11,035 bases of DNA. Origin: Pseudomonadota bacterium (GTDB lineage Bacteria > Pseudomonadota > Gammaproteobacteria > Burkholderiales > Nitrosomonadaceae). The first letter of the stretch is position 1; every line of letters starts with the position of its first letter. The notes under the pieces were generated by a model. The model saw only the letters and a list, made by a program, of their open reading frames with translations. It made no database searches and had not been told where the DNA came from. Both the position numbers and the translations under genes were made by a program. The DNA lies in assembly GCA_018240935.1 (NCBI GenBank), contig JAFEEV010000047.1, forward strand, positions 1 through 11,035, given 5' to 3'. Of this stretch, positions 1 through 5,956 are shown in pieces.

Positions 1-196
1 AGAAAATATATTTTTCTATCGCACTGCTTTTGCAGCGCATGTTGTCGAGCACACGCGCAATCTGCTTGGTCATCGTAGCGACATCGTACGGCAGCAATCC
101 GCGCAGACCATAGCGCTCCCGTTCTTCGCGTGTAAACGCCGTCGATTTGGTGAGAACCGGATCAACCAGCAATGCTTTACCGTATAAATTTTTCAT
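1..196 (-). CDS. NAD-dependent malic enzyme, N-terminal part (runs off window)
   Basis: Only the first 65 codons are present; the gene continues beyond the left edge. The translation begins MKNLYGKALLVDP and contains the block STAFTREERERYGLRGLLP, followed by a helix ending EKYIF. This is the typical N-terminus of the large NAD(P)-type malic enzymes (SfcA/MaeA-like), which decarboxylate malate to pyruvate with reduction of NAD(P) in the cytoplasm. The catalytic and nucleotide-binding domains lie outside the window, so cofactor preference cannot be judged. The ATG (194-196 read on the minus strand) is preceded by AGGGAG about 8 nt upstream, which supports this start. The gene diverges from the haemoglobin gene across a 224-bp spacer. 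The family call is confident; the exact symbol is not. Confidence 0.88.
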   Translation of the reverse strand, partial: MKNLYGKALLVDPVLTKSTAFTREERERYGLRGLLPYDVATMTKQIARVLDNMRCKSSAIEKYIF

Positions 197-307
197 GGCG
201 CTCACTCCCTGTCACATAATCGCGCGGATCGTGCCGTTACCGTCAGGGTACAAGGAAAACCGCCTGATTTGCTGTAAAGTTGGACAATCCGGATGCTCGA
301 AGATAAA

Positions 308-381
308 CTAGTTTCTATCATAAAGTAACGGTTTTCAGTCTTATCTGCAAAACACTGTTACAGTCTAGTTTTGTTATCATA
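308..381 (+). repeat. Two copies of CTAGTTT-n-TATCATA in the haemoglobin upstream region
   Basis: CTAGTTT followed by TATCATA occurs at 308-322 (1-nt spacer) and again at 365-381 (3-nt spacer), about 57 bp apart on the same strand. The first copy lies within the perfect palindrome AAACTAGTTT (305-314). Each copy contains TATCAT, a near-match to a sigma70 -10 hexamer, but neither has a good -35 at the right distance. They may be duplicated regulator sites or tandem promoter elements. The function is inferred only from position and repetition. Confidence 0.45.
325..361 (+). promoter_or_regulatory. Stem-loop between the two repeat copies upstream of the haemoglobin gene
   Basis: GTAAC (325-329) pairs with GTTAC (357-361). 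Inside, TTTTCAG (332-338) pairs with CTGCAAAA (345-352) with one bulged C, leaving a TCTTAT loop. The two stems are separated by a GG/CACT internal loop. This could be a structured 5' leader or a dyad operator. It is followed by ordinary sequence rather than a T-run, so it is not an intrinsic terminator on the plus strand. Confidence 0.3.
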
Positions 382-420
382 CAAATTCTTTTTTAACCAG
401 TACTGAGGTAATTTCCATTT

Positions 421-846
421 ATGAGTCAATCACCGTTTCCAATGCCCAATCCCAATTTATATACCGAAGAAGAAATCGCGAATCTGGTCCATACATTTTA
501 CGCAAAAGCGCGGAAAGATCCGGGGCTCGGTCCGATTTTCGAAGCGCATGTCATCGACTGGGATGCGCATTTTGTACAGATGATCAATTTTTGGTCGGCG
601 CAGTTGCGCGGCACCAGCCGGTTCCGCGGCGCACCGATGCCGAAACATATCGCTTTACCCGATCTCAATGCGGCATTGTTTGAGCGCTGGCTGCAACTGT
701 TCAAAGAAACAACCGGAGAATTGGGCAATCCGAATCTGCAACAGCAAGCCAACGCCATTGCAACGTTTATTGCCGGCCGCTTGTGGCAAGGCTATCAAAT
801 GAGCAATTATCCGGATAAACAACCGGTCGCGCTTCATACCGCATAG
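421..846 (+). CDS. Group III truncated haemoglobin
   Basis: A small haem protein of 141 residues, within the usual length for group III (P-type) truncated globins. Landmarks match the family: F26-Y27 at positions B9-B10, the run DPGLGPIF, H50 in WDAHFVQMINFWS as the distal E7 histidine, H76 in MPKHIALP as the proximal haem ligand, and W90 in FERWLQLF at the G8 position. Members bind O2 and NO, and in Campylobacter (Ctb) the protein modulates O2 handling under nitrosative stress. Cytoplasmic location is expected because there is no signal peptide. GAGG at 405-408, 12 nt before the ATG, is a somewhat distant ribosome binding site. The cyclase gene starts 26 bp after the stop, so the two are probably one transcript. 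Family assignment is firm; the physiological ligand is inferred. Confidence 0.92.
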   Translation: MSQSPFPMPNPNLYTEEEIANLVHTFYAKARKDPGLGPIFEAHVIDWDAHFVQMINFWSAQLRGTSRFRGAPMPKHIALPDLNAALFERWLQLFKETTGELGNPNLQQQANAIATFIAGRLWQGYQMSNYPDKQPVALHTA

Positions 847-872
847 CGTTTAATTATTTCACGGGATCGATA

Positions 873-2531
873 TTGAGAAGCATCAAAAGCAAGATTATCG
901 TTTTCTCCATTCTGGCCACGCTGATTCCTTCATTGGCGCTTGGCATATTGTCGTTTCAGCAAAACGAAACGATGATCAACGAAAATGTCACCCGTGAGTT
1001 ACGCGCTTTGGCCAATTATGCCAGCCGGGAGCTGGATTTATGGATCAAAGAACAAATTCTTGCGGTTCGTGAACTGTCGACTTCAAAAATTCTGATTGAA
1101 GGGCTGTCGCTGGAAAATCAGTCGAAAAAGAACAAGTTCATCGCGCAACGAAAATCGTTGGAGTTGTATCTGAAGTCCGTGCATAAACGGTTGGATGCCG
1201 TATTGGAATTAACCGTCGTCGATGTCGACGGAAAAGTGATCGCCAGCAATATGGAAACACCTTTTCCGGTTAAGCTCTCGCAAAATTGGCCGCAAGATGC
1301 ATCGACGCAAGGCGAGGTGGTCGCGCCGCCGCAATGGAATGACGGTTATGCAACGGCGATATTGAGCATCGCGGTTCCCATTTTATCGGTGGATGATTTC
1401 ATTCTGGGCGCATTGATCGTCACATTTGATTTGCGCGATATCCAGTCAAATTTGAAGGACAAAGTCAAATCTCCGCCCGGTGATGTTTTGCTGCTGGATG
1501 CCAACGGCTATATCATGCTGGCCAGCGATGTTTCGATTGTCAATCCGGATAATCCTGTTACGCTTGATCCGGTGACTTTGAAGCGCTTGCGCGACCATCC
1601 GGGGGAATATGAAATATTCCAGGGGCCGCGGCAGGAAAAAGTGGCGGGCTTGGCCTATGTATCGGAAAAACCGCTGATCACCATCATCGCGACCAGAAGC
1701 CATCAATTGATCTATGCTTTTTGGGAACAGCAGCGGAATTTCTTTGTTAGTCTGATCAGTATCATTATATTGATCGTAACTACCATCGCTTTCCAAATGA
1801 GCCATGCGATTGTCGTGCCGCTGAGAAAATTGATCGATGCGACAGAGCGGATTGTAAAAGGCGATCTTAACGTTGAATTAACGAGCACTCAACGCAATGA
1901 ACTCGGTCAACTGACACAAATGTTCAATCAGATGACGGACCAGTTGCGCCGGGATCAAGCCGAGATCGAACAAGCCAGCGCCGCGATGCAGCAAAAGAAT
2001 GCGCTACTGGAAACACTGTCGGTAACGGACGGCCTGACAGGGCTGTATAACCGCAATAAACTGAATGCCATCATCAATGACCAGTTGGCGCGGTATGAAC
2101 GGAATAAGCGCCCGTTTTCCGTAATGATGATCGATGTCGATCATTTTAAAGCGCTGAACGACAGCCTCGGGCATGTCGCCGGCGATGAAATCATCGCTGG
2201 TGTCGCGAAAAAGATTTCGCAATCGATTCGCAATGTCGATTTTGCCGCACGTTACGGTGGTGACGAGTTCATTATCATTTTGGCGGATACTGCAATCAGT
2301 GAAGCGCTGAAAACCGCGGAGCGCATTCGGGCGCATGCAGCCAATGTGCATTGCGGCACGATCAATAAAACGCTCAATGTAACGCTCAGTATCGGTGTCA
2401 TTCAAAGTGAACCGGAAGATATTTCGCTTACCATACTGTTATCCAGGGTCGATGGCGCTTTATACGAACCCAAACGTGCCGGACGCGATCAGGTTTATAG
2501 CGTGTTGCCGAAATCCGCCGCGCCGGAATAA
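873..2531 (+). CDS. Membrane-bound diguanylate cyclase (periplasmic sensor, HAMP, GGDEF)
   Basis: A 552-residue protein that should make c-di-GMP from two GTP. An N-terminal anchor (about residues 8-25, preceded by R and K residues) leads into a periplasmic sensory region (about 30-285, dCache-like in size and layout). A second membrane helix (about 290-309), a HAMP linker (to about 362), a short helical connector and a GGDEF domain from about 384 follow. The active-site signature GGDEF is at 462-466, with metal-binding D421 in MMIDVDHF. The RxxD inhibitory site is intact (R453-D456), so product feedback is expected. No EAL domain is present. Near the C-terminus the usual LYxAK reads LYEPK and GRN reads GRD, both mild departures. 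The start is TTG at 873: upstream in-frame codons offer no better choice, and the basic residues before the first membrane helix fit this start. The ribosome binding site is weak (ACGGGA). Probably co-transcribed with the haemoglobin gene. Confidence 0.93.
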   Translation: MRSIKSKIIVFSILATLIPSLALGILSFQQNETMINENVTRELRALANYASRELDLWIKEQILAVRELSTSKILIEGLSLENQSKKNKFIAQRKSLELYLKSVHKRLDAVLELTVVDVDGKVIASNMETPFPVKLSQNWPQDASTQGEVVAPPQWNDGYATAILSIAVPILSVDDFILGALIVTFDLRDIQSNLKDKVKSPPGDVLLLDANGYIMLASDVSIVNPDNPVTLDPVTLKRLRDHPGEYEIFQGPRQEKVAGLAYVSEKPLITIIATRSHQLIYAFWEQQRNFFVSLISIIILIVTTIAFQMSHAIVVPLRKLIDATERIVKGDLNVELTSTQRNELGQLTQMFNQMTDQLRRDQAEIEQASAAMQQKNALLETLSVTDGLTGLYNRNKLNAIINDQLARYERNKRPFSVMMIDVDHFKALNDSLGHVAGDEIIAGVAKKISQSIRNVDFAARYGGDEFIIILADTAISEALKTAERIRAHAANVHCGTINKTLNVTLSIGVIQSEPEDISLTILLSRVDGALYEPKRAGRDQVYSVLPKSAAPE

Positions 2532-2537
2532 TTCCGG
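2523..2537 (+). repeat. 15-bp perfect palindrome over the cyclase stop codon
   Basis: CCGGAAT and ATTCCGG flank one central A, with the TAA stop codon at 2529-2531 in the middle. As RNA it could form a 5-bp stem with a 5-nt loop. No run of T follows, so it is not a convincing intrinsic terminator. Confidence 0.4.
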
Positions 2538-2756
2538 TTCGGAAAACGTTGAATAATTCGACGAACGCACTGAAGCATGAAGCGCACGTAACGCGGCAGC
2601 CGGGGCAATATCAATCCGATAGACGAGGATGTGAGTACCGCGCAACAAAGCAATTCGTTCGTGCAGCCAATTAACCATCGTTCCCCACCGGTAAATCCCT
2701 TTGTTTTAGCTGCTCCGCCTAGCTTTTTATCTTGCCTGGCGAGATTTTAGTGCTGC
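2532..2756. other. Gene-free stretch after the cyclase
   Basis: No credible gene, RNA gene or strong terminator is seen in these 225 bases. A minus-strand open frame of 72 codons begins at 2678 and runs back into the cyclase antisense, but I do not recognise its product. The stretch ends at the inverted-repeat element that starts at 2757. Confidence 0.5.
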
Positions 2757-2902
2757 TAAGGAAGCTCTGAAAAACTACTGCACTCGGTCATGCTGTGTTG
2801 AAATCAGACTCAAAATGCTCATTTACATCTTGTAAACTGCGCTTTTTCATCTGATTTCGCCTTGCCTGACCGTCGCTCGCTACCTTTTTCAGAGCTTCCT
2901 TA
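2757..2902. mobile_element. MITE-like 146-bp element with perfect 18-bp terminal inverted repeats
   Basis: The left end TAAGGAAGCTCTGAAAAA (2757-2774) is the exact reverse complement of the right end (2885-2902). Further nested complementary pairs lie inside: CGGTCA (2785-2790) with TGACCG (2867-2872), GAAATCAGA (2800-2808) with TCTGATTTC (2850-2858), and TTTACA (2822-2827) with TGTAAA (2831-2836) around a TCT loop. The whole unit could therefore fold into one long interrupted hairpin. No coding capacity is seen. The outermost bases are TA on both sides, which would fit a TA target duplication as made by IS630/Tc1-mariner-type transposases, but palindromy makes this ambiguous. A non-autonomous miniature transposon is the best reading; a REP-like structural repeat is the alternative. 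Confidence 0.72.
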
Positions 2903-2949
2903 AATTCCTTCACTTCAATTGTTAATTTCTCACGGGAAAAACGGAAGTT

Positions 2950-2977
2950 TTTACCTGATCGGACTTTGATATATCAT
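2950..2977 (+). promoter_or_regulatory. Candidate sigma70 promoter for the CRP-type regulator, with overlapping palindrome
   Basis: TTTACC (2950-2955) and TATCAT (2972-2977) are separated by 16 bp and match the -35 and -10 consensus at 4/6 and 5/6 positions. The -10 region overlaps a perfect 10-bp palindrome, TGATATATCA (2967-2976), which could be an operator, possibly for autoregulation. It is not an FNR box: the half-sites are too close together. Prediction by eye only. Confidence 0.35.
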
Positions 2978-3048
2978 TACCTCTGTCAGGGGAAAATGTT
3001 ATTCAGAATCTGAGAACAGGAAAAGACATTTTGGAAAACGGGGAAAAA

Positions 3049-3768
3049 ATGAGTACGCGAAACATACCGCCTGACCGCGCCAGGGCGATGCTGTCGGTCA
3101 TCAAAGAATTCAAGCATCTGTCGCCAAAAGAAATTGAAATGGTCGCCGCAGCTTGCCAATGGCATCGCTACGATGCTGGGAATGAAATCGTGCGCTACCG
3201 CGATCACACCAACAGTGCTTTTTTCATTGTGCAGGGCGAAATTCGTGTCATGTATCATAGCTTATCCGGACAGGAAGTCATTTTATGTAATTTACCGACG
3301 GGTGAAATGTTTGGTGAGCTAACGGCGATAGACGGCCATCCCCGTTCCGCTACAGCTGTGGCCAGAACCAGCACATTGCTGGCATCAATGCCCGCGCCGG
3401 ATTTTCAAGATCTGATTTATTCCAACCGGAAAATTGCCGAGATCATATTCAAACGATTGACGGAACAGGTCCGCCGTCTCACCGAGCGTGTGTACGACTT
3501 CAGTACACTGGCAGTACGTAACCGGATTCAATCGGAACTGCTGCGTCTGGCGAGAGACCACATGACCACGGCAAATGTTGCGATCATTTCACCATCGCCG
3601 ACGCAAACCGAAATCGCCAATTTGGTCAGTACACACCGCGAAGCGGTCTCGCGCGAACTGAAAAAACTCATCAAAGACAAGCTCATCATGCGCCAAGGAC
3701 ATGATTTGCATGTGCTCGATATCGCCAGACTGACTCAATTGGTTGACGAAGCGCGCGGCAGCTTTTAG
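3049..3768 (+). CDS. CRP/FNR-family transcriptional regulator
   Basis: A 239-residue protein with an N-terminal cyclic-nucleotide-binding beta-barrel (about 20-135), a long dimerisation helix and a C-terminal winged helix-turn-helix (about 165-225). The phosphate-binding segment reads GEMFGEL (85-91) followed by HPRSAT, retaining the E and R-S residues that contact cAMP in CRP, so a cyclic nucleotide ligand is plausible. The recognition helix carries R197, E198 and R202 in HREAVSRE, matching R180/E181/R185 of E. coli CRP. This predicts TGTGA-type half-sites. Only two cysteines are present, so no FNR-type iron-sulphur cluster is expected. The start could be ATG 3049 (GGGGA at 3040-3044) or TTG 3031 (AGGA at 3018-3021, 9 nt away), adding six residues. 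The stop codon TAG lies at the edge of a degenerate repeat copy. Targets and ligand are unknown. Confidence 0.9.
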   Translation: MSTRNIPPDRARAMLSVIKEFKHLSPKEIEMVAAACQWHRYDAGNEIVRYRDHTNSAFFIVQGEIRVMYHSLSGQEVILCNLPTGEMFGELTAIDGHPRSATAVARTSTLLASMPAPDFQDLIYSNRKIAEIIFKRLTEQVRRLTERVYDFSTLAVRNRIQSELLRLARDHMTTANVAIISPSPTQTEIANLVSTHREAVSRELKKLIKDKLIMRQGHDLHVLDIARLTQLVDEARGSF

Positions 3769-3873
3769 GAGCACTTTGAAAAACACCTGCGCCCGGTCAT
3801 ATTGCATTGCGATTCGCGGCAAAAACTCAGTGAACATTCCTACGGGTAAACCGCTTTTTTCCGGTATTTCCTA
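3766..3873. mobile_element. Diverged second copy of the MITE-like element
   Basis: The left end (TAGGAGCACTTTGAAAAAC, from 3766) resembles the left end of the 2757-2902 element. Both share TGAAAAAC (2768-2775 and 3777-3784) and, 17 bp from its start in each, CGGTCAT (2785-2791 and 3794-3800). Between them the sequences are ACTGCACT and ACCTGCGCC-like. Similarity fades after about 3810. A possible degenerate right end is TTTTTT followed by TTTCCTA (3855-3873), which partly mirrors the left end (TAGGA...GAAAAA). The left end overlaps the regulator stop codon. The left half is well supported by eye; the right boundary is uncertain. Confidence 0.5.
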
Positions 3874-3981
3874 AGCGAAAATCCGGCTGCCGCAATTCCG
3901 CCGGGCCGTGCCGATTATTTGTTAAGCCCGGCTTAAATGTGGCAAACTTCGCAATTGAACTTATTACGGGTATTTTAATTC

Positions 3982-5229
3982 GTGTCCCCCTACGAACTTT
4001 TCATCGGCTTGCGTTATACGCGCGCCAAGAAACGCAATCACTTCATCTCGTTTATTTCTTTGATTTCCCTGATGGGGATTACGCTGGGAATGACGGCGCT
4101 GATAACTGTCATGTCCGTCATGAACGGTTTTCAAAAAGAAGTGCGCACGCGCATTCTGGGTGTGGCGTCGCATGTGCAGATCGCGAGCCCTTATGGCAAC
4201 CTGAGCCACTGGCAGCAAATCGCGGATGAAGCCAGCAAACATCCGGCCGTCGAAGCCGCAGCCCCGTATGTCAGCGCGCAAGGCATGCTGTCGCATAACC
4301 AGATTGTGCAAGGCGTAATGGTGCGTGGCATATTGCCGGCGATGGAAGATAAAGTAGCCAATTTTTCCCATTCGATGGTCAGCGGCAAGCTGGAAAACCT
4401 GGAGCCGGGAGAATTCGGTATCGTGATCGGCATGGAACTGGCGCGTGTGCTGGGCACTTTCGTCGGCGATAAAATCGTGTTGATTTCGCCGCAAGGTCAA
4501 GTCACGCCGGCGGGTATTTTGCCCCGGCTGAAGCAATTCACCGTGGTTGGTATTTTTGAAGTGGGGCATTTTGAATACGACTCCGGACTGGTTTTGATCC
4601 ACATGTTCGACGCGCAAAAACTGTATCGCATGGAAAACGACGATGTGTCCGGCGTACGCCTCAAACTGACCGATTTGTTTCAAGCGCCCAAAGTAGTGCA
4701 GGAATTACCCGCGTTGCTGACCATCGACAGTTATATCAGCGACTGGACCAAACAGCACGCCAATTACTTTCGCGCCATCCAGATCGAAAAACGCATGCTG
4801 TCGCTGATTCTGGCGTTGATCATTGCGGTTGCGGCGTTCAATATCGTCTCGACTCTGGTGATGGCGGTAACGGATAAAGAATCCGACATCGCCATTCTGC
4901 GCACACTCGGTGCAAGTCCGCGCAGCATCATGAAAATATTCATCGTGCAGGGAACGTTCATCGGTGTTTTCGGCACCATGCTCGGTGTTACCGGCGGCAT
5001 GCTGCTGGCTTATAACGTCAGCGAAGTGGTGGCGTTCATCGAAAGTTTATTCAATGTGCAATTCCTGTCGCGCGAAATTTATTACATCAGCAAAATCCCG
5101 ACCGACCCGCAAATGGCCGACATTACCAGTGTCGCCGTAACCTCGTTTGTCCTGAGTCTGCTGGCCACGATTTATCCCAGCTACCGCGCGTCCAAAGTAA
5201 ATCCGGCGGAGGCCCTGCGTTATGAATGA
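3982..5229 (+). CDS. lolC: Lipoprotein-releasing ABC transporter permease (LolC/LolE family)
   Basis: Inner-membrane subunit that, with LolD, extracts outer-membrane lipoproteins and hands them to periplasmic LolA. At 415 residues it has full family length. The N-terminal motif SPYELFIGLRYTRAKKRNHFISFISL is characteristic. Four membrane helices are visible: about 24-50, 268-295, 318-348 and 380-402. A large periplasmic domain sits between the first two, and FtsX-like helices follow. The hook region that docks LolA corresponds to PQGQVTPAGILP (170-181). The start is GTG, and an in-frame TAA at 3976-3978 immediately upstream means no earlier start is possible; ACGGG at 3966-3970 serves as ribosome binding site. 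It overlaps lolD by 8 nt. Only one permease is present before lolD, so it may act as a homodimer (as LolF does in some bacteria) or have a partner encoded elsewhere. Confidence 0.93.
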   Translation: MSPYELFIGLRYTRAKKRNHFISFISLISLMGITLGMTALITVMSVMNGFQKEVRTRILGVASHVQIASPYGNLSHWQQIADEASKHPAVEAAAPYVSAQGMLSHNQIVQGVMVRGILPAMEDKVANFSHSMVSGKLENLEPGEFGIVIGMELARVLGTFVGDKIVLISPQGQVTPAGILPRLKQFTVVGIFEVGHFEYDSGLVLIHMFDAQKLYRMENDDVSGVRLKLTDLFQAPKVVQELPALLTIDSYISDWTKQHANYFRAIQIEKRMLSLILALIIAVAAFNIVSTLVMAVTDKESDIAILRTLGASPRSIMKIFIVQGTFIGVFGTMLGVTGGMLLAYNVSEVVAFIESLFNVQFLSREIYYISKIPTDPQMADITSVAVTSFVLSLLATIYPSYRASKVNPAEALRYE

Positions 5230-5914
5230 TGTGGTCATTTCCTGCCGCAATCTGGTGAAGCAGTTTTCGCAAGGCGATTTAGCGGTACCGGTGCTGAAAG
5301 GCGTTAACCTGGATCTGCGCACAGGCGAGATGCTGGCGATCGTCGGCGCATCCGGCTCGGGCAAAAGCACGCTGTTGCATGTGCTCGGCGGGTTGGATGC
5401 GCCGACCAGCGGAGACATCCGGATTCTCGGACAAAATATCGCACAGATCGGCGAAGAACAACGCTGCCGCTTGCGCAACGGTTCGCTCGGTTTCATTTAT
5501 CAGTTTCATCATTTGCTGCCGGAATTCAGCGCATTGGAAAATGTCGCCATGCCGCTGCTGATCCGCCGCCTGCCAAACCGGGAAGCGTATGACCGCGCCG
5601 CCGATATGCTGAAACTGGTCGGCTTGAGCCACCGCTTGACGCATACGCCCGGAGAACTGTCCGGCGGCGAGCGCCAGCGCGCTGCGGTAGCGCGCGCATT
5701 GGTGACACAACCCGCCTGTATTCTGGCGGATGAACCCACCGGCAATTTGGACCGGCAAACTGCCGAGCATGTCTTTGATTTGATGCTGGAATTGAATCAT
5801 AAAATCAACGCCAGTCTGGTCATCGTCACGCACGATGCGCGCCTGGCCAACCGCGCGCAGCGCATCCAGCAACTGATCGACGGCGTTCTATGCGACATCG
5901 ATCAGGCATCATGA
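5222..5914 (+). CDS. lolD: Lipoprotein-releasing system ATP-binding protein LolD
   Basis: Cytoplasmic ATPase of the Lol transporter, 230 residues, normal family length. All nucleotide-binding elements are present: Walker A GASGSGKST (42-50), ABC signature LSGGERQ (146-152), Walker B ILADE ending at D170-E171, D-loop GNLD (174-177) and switch histidine H204 in IVTHD. The segment after the Q-loop, FIYQFHHLLPEFSALENVAMPLLI, is the hallmark distinguishing LolD from other MacB-type ATPases. The ATG at 5222 lies inside the last codons of the permease gene (8-nt overlap), which implies translational coupling and a fixed complex. Nothing unusual is seen. Confidence 0.96.
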   Translation: MNDVVISCRNLVKQFSQGDLAVPVLKGVNLDLRTGEMLAIVGASGSGKSTLLHVLGGLDAPTSGDIRILGQNIAQIGEEQRCRLRNGSLGFIYQFHHLLPEFSALENVAMPLLIRRLPNREAYDRAADMLKLVGLSHRLTHTPGELSGGERQRAAVARALVTQPACILADEPTGNLDRQTAEHVFDLMLELNHKINASLVIVTHDARLANRAQRIQQLIDGVLCDIDQAS

Positions 5915-5956
5915 GATAGCTACCGGGAATTTCCGACTCATTTTAATCATCAGTTT

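Noticed and set aside
371..384. TTGT-N6-ACAA dyad as an FNR/DNR-type site upstream of the haemoglobin gene
   Set aside because: Only four bases on each side are symmetric, and the fifth positions do not match the FNR consensus, so it is weaker than the direct repeat it lies in.
2460..2678. Minus-strand 72-codon open frame with a GGGG upstream of its ATG
   Set aside because: Its 3' part is antisense to the end of the cyclase, the product resembles nothing I know, and no good promoter is seen. It may be a relic, but I cannot support it as a gene.
2964..2978. FNR box before the CRP-type regulator
   Set aside because: TTGAT and ATCAT are separated by 2 bp rather than the 4 bp required, so the geometry is wrong.
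3844..3860. Intrinsic terminator after the regulator (CGG/CCG stem before T6)
   Set aside because: The stem is only 3 bp, so the T-run is better explained as part of the degenerate right end of the repeat element.
3964..4683. 239-codon minus-strand open frame opposite the Lol permease gene
   Set aside because: Histidine- and glutamine-rich antisense shadow of a clearly recognised permease.
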